DNA from: Lentisphaerae bacterium GWF2_38_69
GTDB lineage: Bacteria; Verrucomicrobiota; Lentisphaeria; Victivallales; GWF2-38-69
Assembly (NCBI GenBank): GCA_001803205.1
Contig: MHBE01000054.1
Location: 1 to 62,372, forward strand
Reading direction: 5' to 3'
DNA: 62,372 nt
The notes below the pieces were generated by a model. That model was not told where the DNA came from. It ran no database searches and was given only the letters and a program-made list of their open reading frames with translations. A program made the position numbers and the translations under genes. Shown in pieces: positions 34,370 through 43,138 of the stretch (position 1 is the first letter of the stretch; each line of letters begins with the position of its first letter).

Positions 34370-35935
34370 ATGTCAAAGAAACTAATACAGAAGGGTTCTT
34401 CAGGAACTTCCGGGATAATCCTGAGCAGAATAACTGGACTTGCAAGGGATATGCTGATTGCAAGATTCCTGGGAGGCGGTTCAGTAATGAGTGCATGGGT
34501 ACTGGCTTTCAGGATACCTAATACTTTCCGCGGACTTCTTGGTGAAGGAGCTGCCACACAGGCTCTCATTCCGATTCTTGGCAATACGATTCATAAGGAA
34601 GGCAAAGAAAAATTCAAGCGCGATCTTGGAACAATGTTAGCTACCTTAGCAATAATTCTTGTTGTCTTATGTGTGGCTGTTTCTACAATCTGTTTTGCAA
34701 TAAAACCTTTCTTTCCAGTTTATCGTGTAAATGCGGCTCTTTCTCTGATGCCGATTTTGATGCCCTATACATTTTTTGTTTGCCTGACAAGTATTTGCGC
34801 TGGAATACTAAATATATTTGACAAATATTTCCTCCCTGCCCTGACTGCAATGCTGCTTAACATCTTTATAATTGCCGCCCTGCTTATCTTTTATAAAACT
34901 TCTCCAGAGATTCAGCTCATAAATATAAGCTTTGCCTCGCTGTTTTCCGGAATCTTTCAGCTGGGATGGCTGCTTTACCTTTTGAAAAAAGAAGGTGTTT
35001 TCCCTTATCCTCTTAAGCCTGGCTCATGGAAAACCCCCATAGTAAGAGAATTCTTTACATTGGCTATTCCCCGTTTCATTGGAGCCACGGCTGTTCAGAT
35101 CAGTTCACTGATGGACAGCTTCATGGCAATATATATAAGCTCTTTCGCAGCTCCTGCCCTTTATTTCAGTGAAAGACTTGTTTACTTTCCGATTGGGATT
35201 TTTGCCGTTTCCCTGGGAAATGTCTGTCTGGTATCAATGACAAAGCATATATCTGAAAATAATTTTCAGATGGTCATAAAAGATATGAGATACGGGCTCA
35301 AGCAGATTATCTATGTCACAGTTCCCATGGCTCTCTTTTTTATTTTCTATAGACATGAACTGCTCAGTATGCTTTTTGGAGGAAATGAATTCGGTTCAAA
35401 AGCCGTGGATGAGGCAGCCTGGGCAACACTTTTTTATAGTTTCGGAATACCTGCATTCTGCGCTATGAAGATTATCTCTTCAGCCTTCTATTCACAAAAG
35501 GATACAAAAACCCCGGTAAAAGTCGCCCTCTGGTGCATACTTCTGAATTTCTGCATCAATCTGGTCCTTATGTTTCCACTTAAACAAGGCGGGATAGCCC
35601 TCGGTACGGTTATTTCCTCTATTGTCAACTGTTTGACACTTACTTATATTTTCAGAAAAAGACACTCTGTTTCCGAAGGCAGCAATGAAGTTTTATTTAG
35701 CCTAGTCAAAGTTATAATAGCCTCATTAATTGCATCCGCGCTTTCTTTACTTGCAGTCCGACTTCTGTCAGAGCTGGATATGTTCAACTACCTGAACTGG
35801 AGAGGTATTATGTCCGTGATTAGCGGCGGTTTTGTTTTTGGAATTGCCTACTTTGTAATAAACTTGATAACAAAATCCCCCGAGCAGCACGACTGGATTT
35901 CCCTCATTACCTCGAAACTGACAAAGACTGAATGA
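34370..35935 (+). CDS. murJ: Lipid II flippase
   Basis: The 521-residue membrane protein of the MOP superfamily has about 13-14 hydrophobic segments, as expected for MurJ. The N-terminus shows SSGTSGIILSRITGLARDM and the VLAFRIPNTFRGLLGEGAATQAL motif typical of the family, with several Arg in the central groove. It would flip lipid II across the inner membrane for cell-wall synthesis. It stands at the head of a plus-strand segment, converging with a radical SAM gene after 15 bases. No ribosome binding site of note is seen. Confidence 0.93.
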   Translation: MSKKLIQKGSSGTSGIILSRITGLARDMLIARFLGGGSVMSAWVLAFRIPNTFRGLLGEGAATQALIPILGNTIHKEGKEKFKRDLGTMLATLAIILVVLCVAVSTICFAIKPFFPVYRVNAALSLMPILMPYTFFVCLTSICAGILNIFDKYFLPALTAMLLNIFIIAALLIFYKTSPEIQLINISFASLFSGIFQLGWLLYLLKKEGVFPYPLKPGSWKTPIVREFFTLAIPRFIGATAVQISSLMDSFMAIYISSFAAPALYFSERLVYFPIGIFAVSLGNVCLVSMTKHISENNFQMVIKDMRYGLKQIIYVTVPMALFFIFYRHELLSMLFGGNEFGSKAVDEAAWATLFYSFGIPAFCAMKIISSAFYSQKDTKTPVKVALWCILLNFCINLVLMFPLKQGGIALGTVISSIVNCLTLTYIFRKRHSVSEGSNEVLFSLVKVIIASLIASALSLLAVRLLSELDMFNYLNWRGIMSVISGGFVFGIAYFVINLITKSPEQHDWISLITSKLTKTE

Positions 35936-35950
35936 TAATTATCTATTTAT

Positions 35951-37342
35951 CTATTTTGCAGTCCCGAAAAAATACTTCATGTACGATGAGTAAAGCGAAG
36001 CATATTTTCTGATAATTATCTGAGCCCCTGCCCTAAGCAGCAGATTGCTTAAAGAATAGGTTTTTGTGCGTTGGAAATTCCAGACTAATGCATCGAGAAA
36101 TATATTATAAAATATACGAAGAGTATCCATAAGCGTTCTTGTGATTGAATAAAATCTCGTATAAGCTTTATATGTCTCAATAGTCAGCTCTGAGGGACTC
36201 ATATTCTTCGGCTGGAATACAGCAAACATGGCATTGTAATAATCCCAATTCTTGTGAATCAGTCTTTTTTCATTTTCCATTGCTGTATAAACCTGGGTAC
36301 CAGGAAACGGAGTCAGAATCATAAACTGGACAGTGTCTATAGAATTATCTATGGCAAAGTCTACAGTATCATACATGCTCTGAATTACATCAGTGTCAGC
36401 TCCAAACATAAACATACCGTGAATATTCACGCCATAAAAATGCAATACTTCAATTGCCTTTTCGATATCTGCTTTTGTTTGGGATTTGTGATAAGCTTTC
36501 AATGTAGCATCCGAAATAGATTCAAACCCTATGTAAACCCATCTCAAACCTGCTTTAACCATTTTTTCAATAAGCTCAGGATCTTTTGCGATATCTGAAC
36601 GCACCTGCGCAAAAAAGCTTATATCTATTTTCTTTTCGAGCAGAAGATCACAGAATTCATTAACGCGTTTTTTATTGGCTGAGAAATTATCATCATAAAA
36701 GAAGAAGTCCCTGCACTTGACATAAGTAAGTGCATTTTCTATTTCAGCAATAATCCTTTCAGGCGACTGCATGCGAAAGATTTTTCCGAAAATTTTTGTG
36801 ACTGTACAAAAATTGCAGTCAAAAGGACAACCTCTTGAAGTCATTAAAGGAAGAATGTCCATTTTTTCATAACCTTCAAGAAGGGAATAATTTATCATTG
36901 GAAGACTATTTACATCAGATACTTTTGAGCCATTGATTAATTTTTCGGTGTATTTTCCCTCTATTACATCAAGGATAACATCTTCTGCTTCTCCTATAAC
37001 GATATGGTCAGCCACTTCCACGAACTCATCTGTTAAAAGAGTAGCATGGATACCACCCACGATAACTTTTGATTCCGGATATAATTTTTTTAATTGCTCG
37101 GCTAAGTATTTTGCCCTGTTTGCGGTCGGAGTAAGCGCTGTTATACAAAATATGTCAGCTTTCAATTCCAAAGGATCAATTTTCTTTTTGAGCAGATTTT
37201 CATTTAGAATGCTCACATCATAGCCATTATTCTTTAAAATTGTCGCAAGATATAGACTTCCCAGAAGAGGAAGACGCATGTAGTTGTCAAACAAGTTAGT
37301 ACTTCCGGAAGGCTCAATAAAAAGGATTCTGCTTTTGCTCAT
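35951..37342 (-). CDS. B12-binding radical SAM protein
   Basis: The 463-residue protein has an N-terminal cobalamin-binding-like domain (LFIEPSGSTNLFDNY, LGSLYLATILKNNGYDV, VIVGGIHATLLTDE) and then an Elp3-type radical SAM core with RGCPFDCNFC (CX3CX2C), FFFYDDNFSAN, WVYIGFESISD and MFMFGADTD. A C-terminal helical region follows. Such enzymes do methyl transfers on unactivated carbons or form rings; hopanoid, chlorin and lipid enzymes have this design. The substrate is not clear. Its stop and start neighbours matter: it begins 4 bases within the end of the upstream membrane-protein gene on the same strand, so the two are one operon. Confidence 0.88.
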   Translation of the reverse strand: MSKSRILFIEPSGSTNLFDNYMRLPLLGSLYLATILKNNGYDVSILNENLLKKKIDPLELKADIFCITALTPTANRAKYLAEQLKKLYPESKVIVGGIHATLLTDEFVEVADHIVIGEAEDVILDVIEGKYTEKLINGSKVSDVNSLPMINYSLLEGYEKMDILPLMTSRGCPFDCNFCTVTKIFGKIFRMQSPERIIAEIENALTYVKCRDFFFYDDNFSANKKRVNEFCDLLLEKKIDISFFAQVRSDIAKDPELIEKMVKAGLRWVYIGFESISDATLKAYHKSQTKADIEKAIEVLHFYGVNIHGMFMFGADTDVIQSMYDTVDFAIDNSIDTVQFMILTPFPGTQVYTAMENEKRLIHKNWDYYNAMFAVFQPKNMSPSELTIETYKAYTRFYSITRTLMDTLRIFYNIFLDALVWNFQRTKTYSLSNLLLRAGAQIIIRKYASLYSSYMKYFFGTAK

Positions 37343-37827
37343 TTTTTAAACCTCGAAAGAAGGATACTCAATCCGACAAGAATAAAAATTGTCCACCATT
37401 GATCGCTTCCCAGGGAAAAGATAAAAAGAAAATACAGTGAAAGAAAAATAAGGATAACCCCTATAAAAAGGGTAGCCCTGCTGGTCTTTCTATAAAAATA
37501 TATGGCAAGAAAAACAACGCCCAGGAATGTTATAAATATCGGCCAGTATATCGAAAGAAGATCCCATGAAGTGAAATTACAGAATAAAGCCAATATCGTA
37601 AATAAAATCAGATAAATGCCGATTACGAGATATGAGAAACCTCTCTTCCTCTGTTTGTTGAAAATCCCTATAAACCCTATTCCAAGCATCAGCGCAAGCA
37701 GAGGCCATAATTTAATGAAGAGGGATATTTTAAAGAATGAATCGACTGCAAGAAGCAAGCCGATAAGGATTAGCAGGAAAGCAAACCTGATGTGAGTAGT
37801 GTTTTCTAATTCATTCATTGTAGCCAT
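37339..37827 (-). CDS. Small four-to-five-helix membrane protein
   Basis: At 162 residues it has at least four hydrophobic segments (FAFLLILIGLLLAV, LWPLLALMLGIGFIGI, YLVIGIYLILFTILALF, YWPIFITFLGVVFLAI and a last one, WWTIFILVGLSILL). The WPLL and YWP pairs resemble the toast-rack-less membrane part of LiaF/DUF5668-like proteins. No function can be given. It overlaps the downstream radical SAM gene by 4 bases and probably shares its transcript. The 288 bases before it, towards plsC, hold no gene. Confidence 0.6.
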   Translation of the reverse strand: MATMNELENTTHIRFAFLLILIGLLLAVDSFFKISLFIKLWPLLALMLGIGFIGIFNKQRKRGFSYLVIGIYLILFTILALFCNFTSWDLLSIYWPIFITFLGVVFLAIYFYRKTSRATLFIGVILIFLSLYFLFIFSLGSDQWWTIFILVGLSILLSRFKK

Positions 37828-38115
37828 AGATTAAAACCTTTTATGGATTTTTAATTTTAAAACTCTGTTTAATGCCTGAGATCCAATGTACTTCTAAAGT
37901 TCATTTTTACGAGGATATATAGAAATAACATCCAATTTAAGTAGTAAAATGAGTTATAGTTCATTTATCTTTCTAAAATGGATATAATTTGCCGGTAAAA
38001 GAGAGATATTAAACTTATGCAAGGCCTTTTGCTTTGTTCGAACTCATTTATTACCGTGAGTAATTTCACATTAATAAAGTGAATTCGCTTTAAAAAAATA
38101 TTTACTAGGTGGAAC

Positions 38116-38910
38116 ATGAAACTAGACCAATTGTATTCACTTGACTCCTATGATACGCCGTCTTCTGCAAAATTTATGCTTGGATATATCCTGTTCTTTA
38201 AAACAAGGCTTTTCTTTTTCTATAGGGTTCTGAAGCTTATAATGATGTTCAGCAAAGCTATAAGAAAAGGCAAATTTTCCAATCAGACATGGTGCGATGC
38301 AAGCTTCTATATTTTTAAAACCATAGAAGGATGCGAAGGAAAAGTACATATAAAAGGACTTAATAACATTCTGCTTGTTGACGGCCCTGCAGTATTTATC
38401 GGAAATCATATGAGCTCTCTGGAAACTTTTGTTCTGCCTGGACTTATATGTCCTAAAAAACCTGCGACTTTTGTGGTTAAAGCCAGCCTGATGTCCATGC
38501 CCAGGTTTGGTGAAATAATGAAAGCCAGCAAAGCAATAGCTGTTGGCAGAAAAAGCCCGATAGATGATTTTAAAGCAGTCATGAAAGAAGGAAAAGAGCT
38601 CTTATCTTCTGGCACATCTATTATTATATTTCCCCAAAGCACAAGGGGCGTAGAATTTATTCCCGAACAATTTAATTCAATCGGAGTAAAACTGGCAAAA
38701 AATGCAGGCGTTCCGATAATACCAGTTGCATTAAAAACCGATTTCTGGGGCAATGGCAAATGGATAAAGGACTTTGGCCCTATTCATAAGGAAAAACATA
38801 TCTATTTTGAGTTCGGAACTCCTATTATTCCTGACTCAAATGGAAAATTAGCTCATCAGAAAATTATATCATTCGTACAGGAAAAACTGAAAGTCTGGAG
38901 CACCTGCTGA
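38116..38910 (+). CDS. plsC: 1-acyl-sn-glycerol-3-phosphate acyltransferase-like protein
   Basis: The 264-residue protein has an N-terminal hydrophobic segment (KTRLFFFYRVLKLIMMF) and the acyltransferase motifs: GNHMSSLETF, where His98 is followed four residues later by Glu103 instead of the usual Asp (HX4E, so a variant), then FPQSTRGVEF for the EGTRS block (also a variant) and VPIIPVALKT near the end. PlsC-type enzymes acylate lysophosphatidic acid in phospholipid synthesis. Given the altered motifs it may act on another acceptor. It stands alone, 206 bases upstream of nothing else on its strand, converging with yaiI. Confidence 0.85.
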   Translation: MKLDQLYSLDSYDTPSSAKFMLGYILFFKTRLFFFYRVLKLIMMFSKAIRKGKFSNQTWCDASFYIFKTIEGCEGKVHIKGLNNILLVDGPAVFIGNHMSSLETFVLPGLICPKKPATFVVKASLMSMPRFGEIMKASKAIAVGRKSPIDDFKAVMKEGKELLSSGTSIIIFPQSTRGVEFIPEQFNSIGVKLAKNAGVPIIPVALKTDFWGNGKWIKDFGPIHKEKHIYFEFGTPIIPDSNGKLAHQKIISFVQEKLKVWSTC

Positions 38911-38957
38911 ACCTTTTTTATGAAACAGTTCCAAATAGTGGTGTTTAAGGGCACTTT

Positions 38958-39416
38958 TCAGACAGCTTTGGAATAGTATCTATCAAGAAACTTATTTAAC
39001 TGATTGGCAAAAGCCTCTCTATCTTTTTGGCTGAAAACCGGAGGCCCTCCTGTTATAAGCCCGGTGTTCCTGAGTTCTTCCATAAGATTCCTTAAAGCTA
39101 ACTTTTGATTTATATTGCGTTCTTCAAAAAGTTCGCCCCGCGGACTGATGGCAAAACCTCCCCTTTTGACAACTCTATGAGCAAGCGGGATATCAAAGGT
39201 TATTACAATTTCTCCTTTAGATATATGCTCTGCTATATAATCATCAGCTGCATCAGGGCCACCGCTCACAAAAACATTTTTCATATTATCATACTCAGGA
39301 AATCTGATGTGCCTGTTGGCCACTACTACTAAAAGGATATTCCTTCTTTGAGAAGTTCTTATGATAATTTCACGAAGAGCGGCAGGAAAAGCATCTGCAT
39401 CGATAAAAATCCGCAC
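38958..39416 (-). CDS. yaiI: YaiI/YqxD family (DUF188) protein
   Basis: The 152-residue protein is of the UPF0178 family: MRIFIDADAFPAALREII, VVVANRHIRFP, DAADDYIAEHI and FDIPLAHRVVKRGG with the conserved Asp and His. It resembles PIN-like nucleases in fold, and the acidic DAD pair near the N-terminus fits metal binding, but no activity is established. The start codon is GTG, with AAAGG 9 bases before it. It lies just downstream of the perfect terminator of the RRM gene, so either that terminator leaks or a promoter overlaps it. Confidence 0.88.
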   Translation of the reverse strand: MRIFIDADAFPAALREIIIRTSQRRNILLVVVANRHIRFPEYDNMKNVFVSGGPDAADDYIAEHISKGEIVITFDIPLAHRVVKRGGFAISPRGELFEERNINQKLALRNLMEELRNTGLITGGPPVFSQKDREAFANQLNKFLDRYYSKAV

Positions 39417-39431
39417 TTTTTTTAACCTTTA

Positions 39432-39471
39432 TAAAAAAATAGAACAGTGTGAAATTTCACACTGTTCTATT
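39432..39471 (-). terminator. Terminator formed by a perfect 34-bp palindrome
   Basis: AATAGAACAGTGTGAAA is followed directly by its exact inverse complement, so 39438-39471 is a gap-free 34-base palindrome. On the minus strand it is followed by a run of T (TTTTTTTATAAAGG). It comes 31 bases past the stop of the RRM protein gene and 22 bases before the start of yaiI. It should be a strong hairpin, and the lack of a loop is unusual for a terminator, so it may also act as a protein-binding or DNA-extrusion site. Confidence 0.8.
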
Positions 39472-39501
39472 GACTTTCTGAAAGTAATATTTCAGTAAAA
39501 T

Positions 39502-39840
39502 TTACCTGCGGAAACTTCTGTCTCTTCCGCCGCTTCTGCCGCCGTCTCTAGAACCAAAGCGTCCTGCACCTGCTGGTCTGCGAGGTTTATCTTCTTTAGG
39601 TTTAGCAGCATTAACTACTATTTTTCTTCCTTCAAAATCTTTTCCGTCAAGTTCCTTAATAGCATTTTCTGCTTCTTCAGAAGTGGACATTTCTACAAAG
39701 CCGAACCCCTTTGACCTGCCAGACATTGAATCTGAAATAGTTTTAGCTGACACAACTGTTCCGAAAGCTCCAAACATCTTGTTTAAAGCATCCCCGTCTA
39801 TTGCGTAAGGAAGGTTCCCTACATAAAGTGTACTCGGCAT
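39502..39840 (-). CDS. RRM RNA-binding protein with RGG tail
   Basis: The protein starts at MPSTLYVGNLPYAIDGD, with AGGAGGAAAT before the ATG. The 112 residues contain one RNA recognition motif: RNP2 is LYVGNLPY and RNP1 is KGFGFVEM, both complete. The tail is rich in Arg-Gly (GGRSGGRDRSFRR). Cyanobacterial relatives are cold-inducible and bind RNA. Here the gene has a leader with a 10-bp inverted repeat, which could be a temperature or autoregulatory element. It ends in an extremely strong terminator, and is a single-gene unit. Confidence 0.93.
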   Translation of the reverse strand: MPSTLYVGNLPYAIDGDALNKMFGAFGTVVSAKTISDSMSGRSKGFGFVEMSTSEEAENAIKELDGKDFEGRKIVVNAAKPKEDKPRRPAGAGRFGSRDGGRSGGRDRSFRR

Positions 39841-39865
39841 ATTTCCTCCTGAGTATTTCACACTA

Positions 39866-39911
39866 CTTCAATATTGTATCTTCAAACTAAAAACACTTTC
39901 AAATATTGAAG
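39866..39911 (-). promoter_or_regulatory. Inverted repeat in the RRM gene leader
   Basis: CTTCAATATT and AATATTGAAG are exact inverse copies with a 26-base loop between them. On the minus strand they lie 26 bases before the start codon, so the hairpin would stand next to the AGGAGG ribosome binding site. It could be an RNA thermometer or the target of the protein itself. No known riboswitch family is recognised. Confidence 0.45.
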
Positions 39912-40015
39912 CGAAGCTCTAAAAGTACTTGACAAAACAGCCAATACAAGTTAAGAGATGAAAAATTTGATAAGATATTATAAATTGATTAAGTAATATT
40001 ATTTACGGTTTCATC

Positions 40016-40606
40016 TCAAATTTTTTCATTCCCCAGAAATTTAGACTTCATTAAAAGCCTTTTGCCAACGAAAAATAAAATGAGAACTACAACAACAATG
40101 GTCACGAAAAATGTATATTTATCCAGATATTTGGCAAAGAGCTCATAGGATTCTCCGAAATAATAACCGAGTAAAACAAGCAGAAACGATTTAACTATGG
40201 TTATCAAAGTTGTAACAATAAAAAATTTCTTGAAATTGATTTTGGAAATCCCCGAAAAAACAATGGCAGGCATGGGGGCAATTTGCCCGCCTTTTGAAAA
40301 AAGCATAGTCTTTACAAAATGCTTCCTTAAGAGTCTGCCCATAACATCCATTTTCTTCTGGGTTACTCCAATATATTTACCAGCTTTGAGAACAAATTTA
40401 GTTCCATATATCCTTGCAAGCCAATAATAAAAACAGTCGCCTATGGTATCGCCAAGAACTATGATAAGGTAAACTATGTAAAAATTCAGGATATTATGAG
40501 CGCATAAAAAACCGCCTATAACTGATATTATTGGTCCCTCAATAATCGCTATCGGGAGCAATATCCAGTACTTGTAGGTGAGTATGAGTGTATAAATATA
40601 TTCCAT
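40016..40606 (-). CDS. DedA family membrane protein
   Basis: The 196-residue protein has about five hydrophobic segments and DedA signature patches: WILLPIAIIEGPIISVIGGFL split by the first two segments, then LGDTIGDCFYYWLARIYGTKFV, GKYIGV and SKGGQIAPMPAIVFSG, in which Gly, Pro and Arg/Lys match the family's re-entrant loop region (Arg is replaced by Gly-Gln here). DedA proteins are lipid scramblase-like and affect envelope stability. It is on the same strand as, and 55 bases from, the antiporter gene. Confidence 0.82.
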   Translation of the reverse strand: MEYIYTLILTYKYWILLPIAIIEGPIISVIGGFLCAHNILNFYIVYLIIVLGDTIGDCFYYWLARIYGTKFVLKAGKYIGVTQKKMDVMGRLLRKHFVKTMLFSKGGQIAPMPAIVFSGISKINFKKFFIVTTLITIVKSFLLVLLGYYFGESYELFAKYLDKYTFFVTIVVVVLILFFVGKRLLMKSKFLGNEKI

Positions 40607-40661
40607 AAATTTTATTCTAACTTAATAACGGTTAAGAAAAATACCTGTAAAAAATATTCTG

Positions 40662-42383
40662 TTAAGTTTTCATTTGAATTGTCGTAGAAAATATCTTTTT
40701 AAGAGAATCGTAAAGCTGGCTGTCGTCTTTAGAATTGTCCATTTCCAGTTTATTCTGAACCTTCATCATCGCTTTGGCTATTGTAGAAAGTATCTGTACA
40801 TGAATATCATGGGCTCCTTCCGGAGAAAGCACAAAAAAGATGTACTTAACTAACTGCCCGTCAGGAGCATTCCAATCGATTCCGTTCCTTGAGCAACCTA
40901 CCATCAGGATAGGATGCCTCAACCCTGCCAGATGTATATGCGGAACAGCTATTCCCTCTCCAAGAGCAGTGCCAAAATCATTCTCTCTGCTAATAGCGGC
41001 AGCAGCAATACATTTGTTTCTCAATGAACCAGGAAGCCGTCCCGATACAGTAGCACAAAGCTCTTTAATGGCCTCTTCCCTGTTAGCTGCTTTTAAGTCG
41101 TTTAGGACGCTATCAGACGAAATATATTTGGTTAACCTTATTATTCTTCGCCGCGCCATAATATTCTTCATTACAGGAGCAATAATAATAGTAGAAAAAA
41201 CACCGCTAAAAACGATTGCCTCGAATAATTCCTCGGAAATAAGACCGCTGTTCAAAGCAACAAGCCCTATTACAATCTCCATCATGCCTCCAGGAACATG
41301 GGCAAGAGAAATAAGATTCCTGTTTAGAAAAGGTATTTCCGAAAGGCTTACTCCTATCATAGCACCGATATATCTGCCTGCAGCGCCGATGATGAGAACA
41401 AAGAGAATAAGAAATAAGTTAAAATTTGCAATAAAATCCATTTTTATACCTATATTCGCAAAAAATATCGGCACAAATATGGAATAAACCATCTGCGAAA
41501 TAATCTGTCTTGTTTCTTCAGACATATTTTTCGCTTCGCCTATAACTATACCGGCAATAAAAAAGCCAAAGAGAGCATGTATGCCAATCTTCTGGGTAAT
41601 TGAACCGAAAAGAAGCCCCATAAGAACCGCAAAAGTAAGAGATGTGGCAGGTTCGCCCATCTTAAATTTTTTTAGTTTATCAAGGCACATTGTTGAAACC
41701 TTTTTGCCTAGCGTAAGGGCAAAAAAAGCAAACCCGACACTTACAATAAGGATTGTAAATATTGAAGGCAGATTGACAGTAGATTTCATAAAAGAACCAA
41801 TGACAATACTGAAAATCACCCATCCTATAATATCATTTACAGCTAAAGCAGAGATAATAAGAAAGCCCATCTCTGTCTTGAGAAGGTTAAGGTCATGAAG
41901 AATTCTTGCTGCCACAGGCATAGCGCTGATTGTCATAACTGTTGCAAGAAAGAGAGCAAAAAGGATTCTCCTGTCGGGCTGCATCAAATATTTATCAGGC
42001 AGAAAATAGGAAGGAACAAACGAAATTATCAGAGGTATAATTATTCCTGCAAAAGCTATGGTCAGAGCTTTGCCTCTGTGCCTCCATGCTACTGAAAAAT
42101 CTATTTCAAAACCTGTTTGAAGGAGCATAAATAATACCCCAAGCCAGGCTATTGTCTCGAGCATGTTTCTCTGAATGACATCCGGGGGAAAAACAATTCC
42201 AAAGAGTCCAGGAAAAAATCTTCCGAATATTGTTGGTCCGAGCAATACCCCTGCAAGCAATTCACCTATCAAAGCAGGCTGATCGAGTTTCCTGAAAAGC
42301 TCTCCTAATCCTCTTGCAAACAATAAGAGAATAAAAACCTGCAAAAGAAATATCAGAATATGCGTTTCTTCCAAATAATACAT
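40662..42383 (-). CDS. CPA2-type cation/proton antiporter with C-terminal PTS EIIA domain
   Basis: Residues about 8-410 form a 12-segment Na/H antiporter (KefB/NhaS3 type), with the AVNDIIGWVI pair that carries the conserved Asn-Asp (182-184) and GIHALFGFFIAGIVIGEAK. Residues 430-570 are a PTS EIIA (type 2) domain with His482 in GIAVPHIHLAG as the phosphorylation site and GIDWNAPDG after it. The fusion suggests that phosphate flow through PTS, probably nitrogen-related EI/HPr, regulates ion exchange. No other PTS gene is in the window. The divergent cupin gene starts 145 bases away. Confidence 0.9.
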   Translation of the reverse strand: MYYLEETHILIFLLQVFILLLFARGLGELFRKLDQPALIGELLAGVLLGPTIFGRFFPGLFGIVFPPDVIQRNMLETIAWLGVLFMLLQTGFEIDFSVAWRHRGKALTIAFAGIIIPLIISFVPSYFLPDKYLMQPDRRILFALFLATVMTISAMPVAARILHDLNLLKTEMGFLIISALAVNDIIGWVIFSIVIGSFMKSTVNLPSIFTILIVSVGFAFFALTLGKKVSTMCLDKLKKFKMGEPATSLTFAVLMGLLFGSITQKIGIHALFGFFIAGIVIGEAKNMSEETRQIISQMVYSIFVPIFFANIGIKMDFIANFNLFLILFVLIIGAAGRYIGAMIGVSLSEIPFLNRNLISLAHVPGGMMEIVIGLVALNSGLISEELFEAIVFSGVFSTIIIAPVMKNIMARRRIIRLTKYISSDSVLNDLKAANREEAIKELCATVSGRLPGSLRNKCIAAAAISRENDFGTALGEGIAVPHIHLAGLRHPILMVGCSRNGIDWNAPDGQLVKYIFFVLSPEGAHDIHVQILSTIAKAMMKVQNKLEMDNSKDDSQLYDSLKKIFSTTIQMKT

Positions 42384-42527
42384 GATTAAATTCTTTCCTC
42401 AAAGGTTAAGTTACTTAATTATAATTACCATAATTGCACTTTCCTTATCTTTTTCGATGAAAAAAACATAGTTTTACTTTAAGTTTAGTTTATAAAATCG
42501 CTAAAGTGTAAAAAAGGAGACCTGATT

Positions 42528-42884
42528 ATGTCCAGAAAAATCGAGAAACCTTCAATTATCAAAGCCTGCGGGGGTATACCGAAAATCATAGAAGAATATA
42601 TCGGAGGAGTAAATACTAACAGCAAGGATATAAGCATAGCAAAAATGATAAGCCCAAAAGGCTGGAACGAACCAGGACAAACACCGAAATTTGACGAGTA
42701 CACTGTAGTTCTGAAAGGATATTTAGAGATAGAAACAAAAAATACTACCTATAAAATCTGCGCAGGACAGGCATTCATTTCTTCGGCAAATGAATGGGTC
42801 AAATACTCAAGCCCCGAAGGTTCTGAATACATTGCTATCTGTATCCCTGCGTTCACTCCCGACACTGTCAGAAGAGACGAATAA
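42528..42884 (+). CDS. Cupin domain protein
   Basis: The 118-residue protein has one cupin barrel: the first strand motif is PGQTPKFDEYTVVLKGYLEIE, given here as PKFDEYTVVLKG, and the second is CAGQAFISSANEWVKYSS. The usual His metal ligands are mostly replaced (one may remain elsewhere), so metal binding is uncertain. It resembles the ethanolamine-utilisation/sugar-binding cupins with the C-terminus AICIPAFTPDTVRRDE. GGAG sits 9 bases before the ATG. It is a stand-alone gene divergent from the antiporter. Confidence 0.82.
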   Translation: MSRKIEKPSIIKACGGIPKIIEEYIGGVNTNSKDISIAKMISPKGWNEPGQTPKFDEYTVVLKGYLEIETKNTTYKICAGQAFISSANEWVKYSSPEGSEYIAICIPAFTPDTVRRDE

Positions 42885-43138
42885 AGAAATTCTGATTCCC
42901 GTAATCAGGATGAAATTGTAAAAATGCCGCGCTGCTTTACGGTTTGCTATATTCAAACTCAAAGAATTTCTTGATTATACAAAGCCTGGACTGGTATATT
43001 TAATAATTCCAATATTGAAATTAACCCGATTTAAATTTCACACTTTCAATTTTTTAAGAAAAATTCATTGTCTTTAATACAAAAACATGAATAATCATTT
43101 TTATTTCCCAAATAAATAAACCCCAAGGAGAGAGTTAA

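Noticed and set aside
38030-38060. tRNA-like T-loop text near TTGTTCGAACTC
   Set aside because: No acceptor stem, anticodon arm or CCA-side pairing could be drawn around it.
40840-41487. 215-residue plus-strand frame
   Set aside because: Antisense to the antiporter-EIIA gene; no motif or ribosome site.
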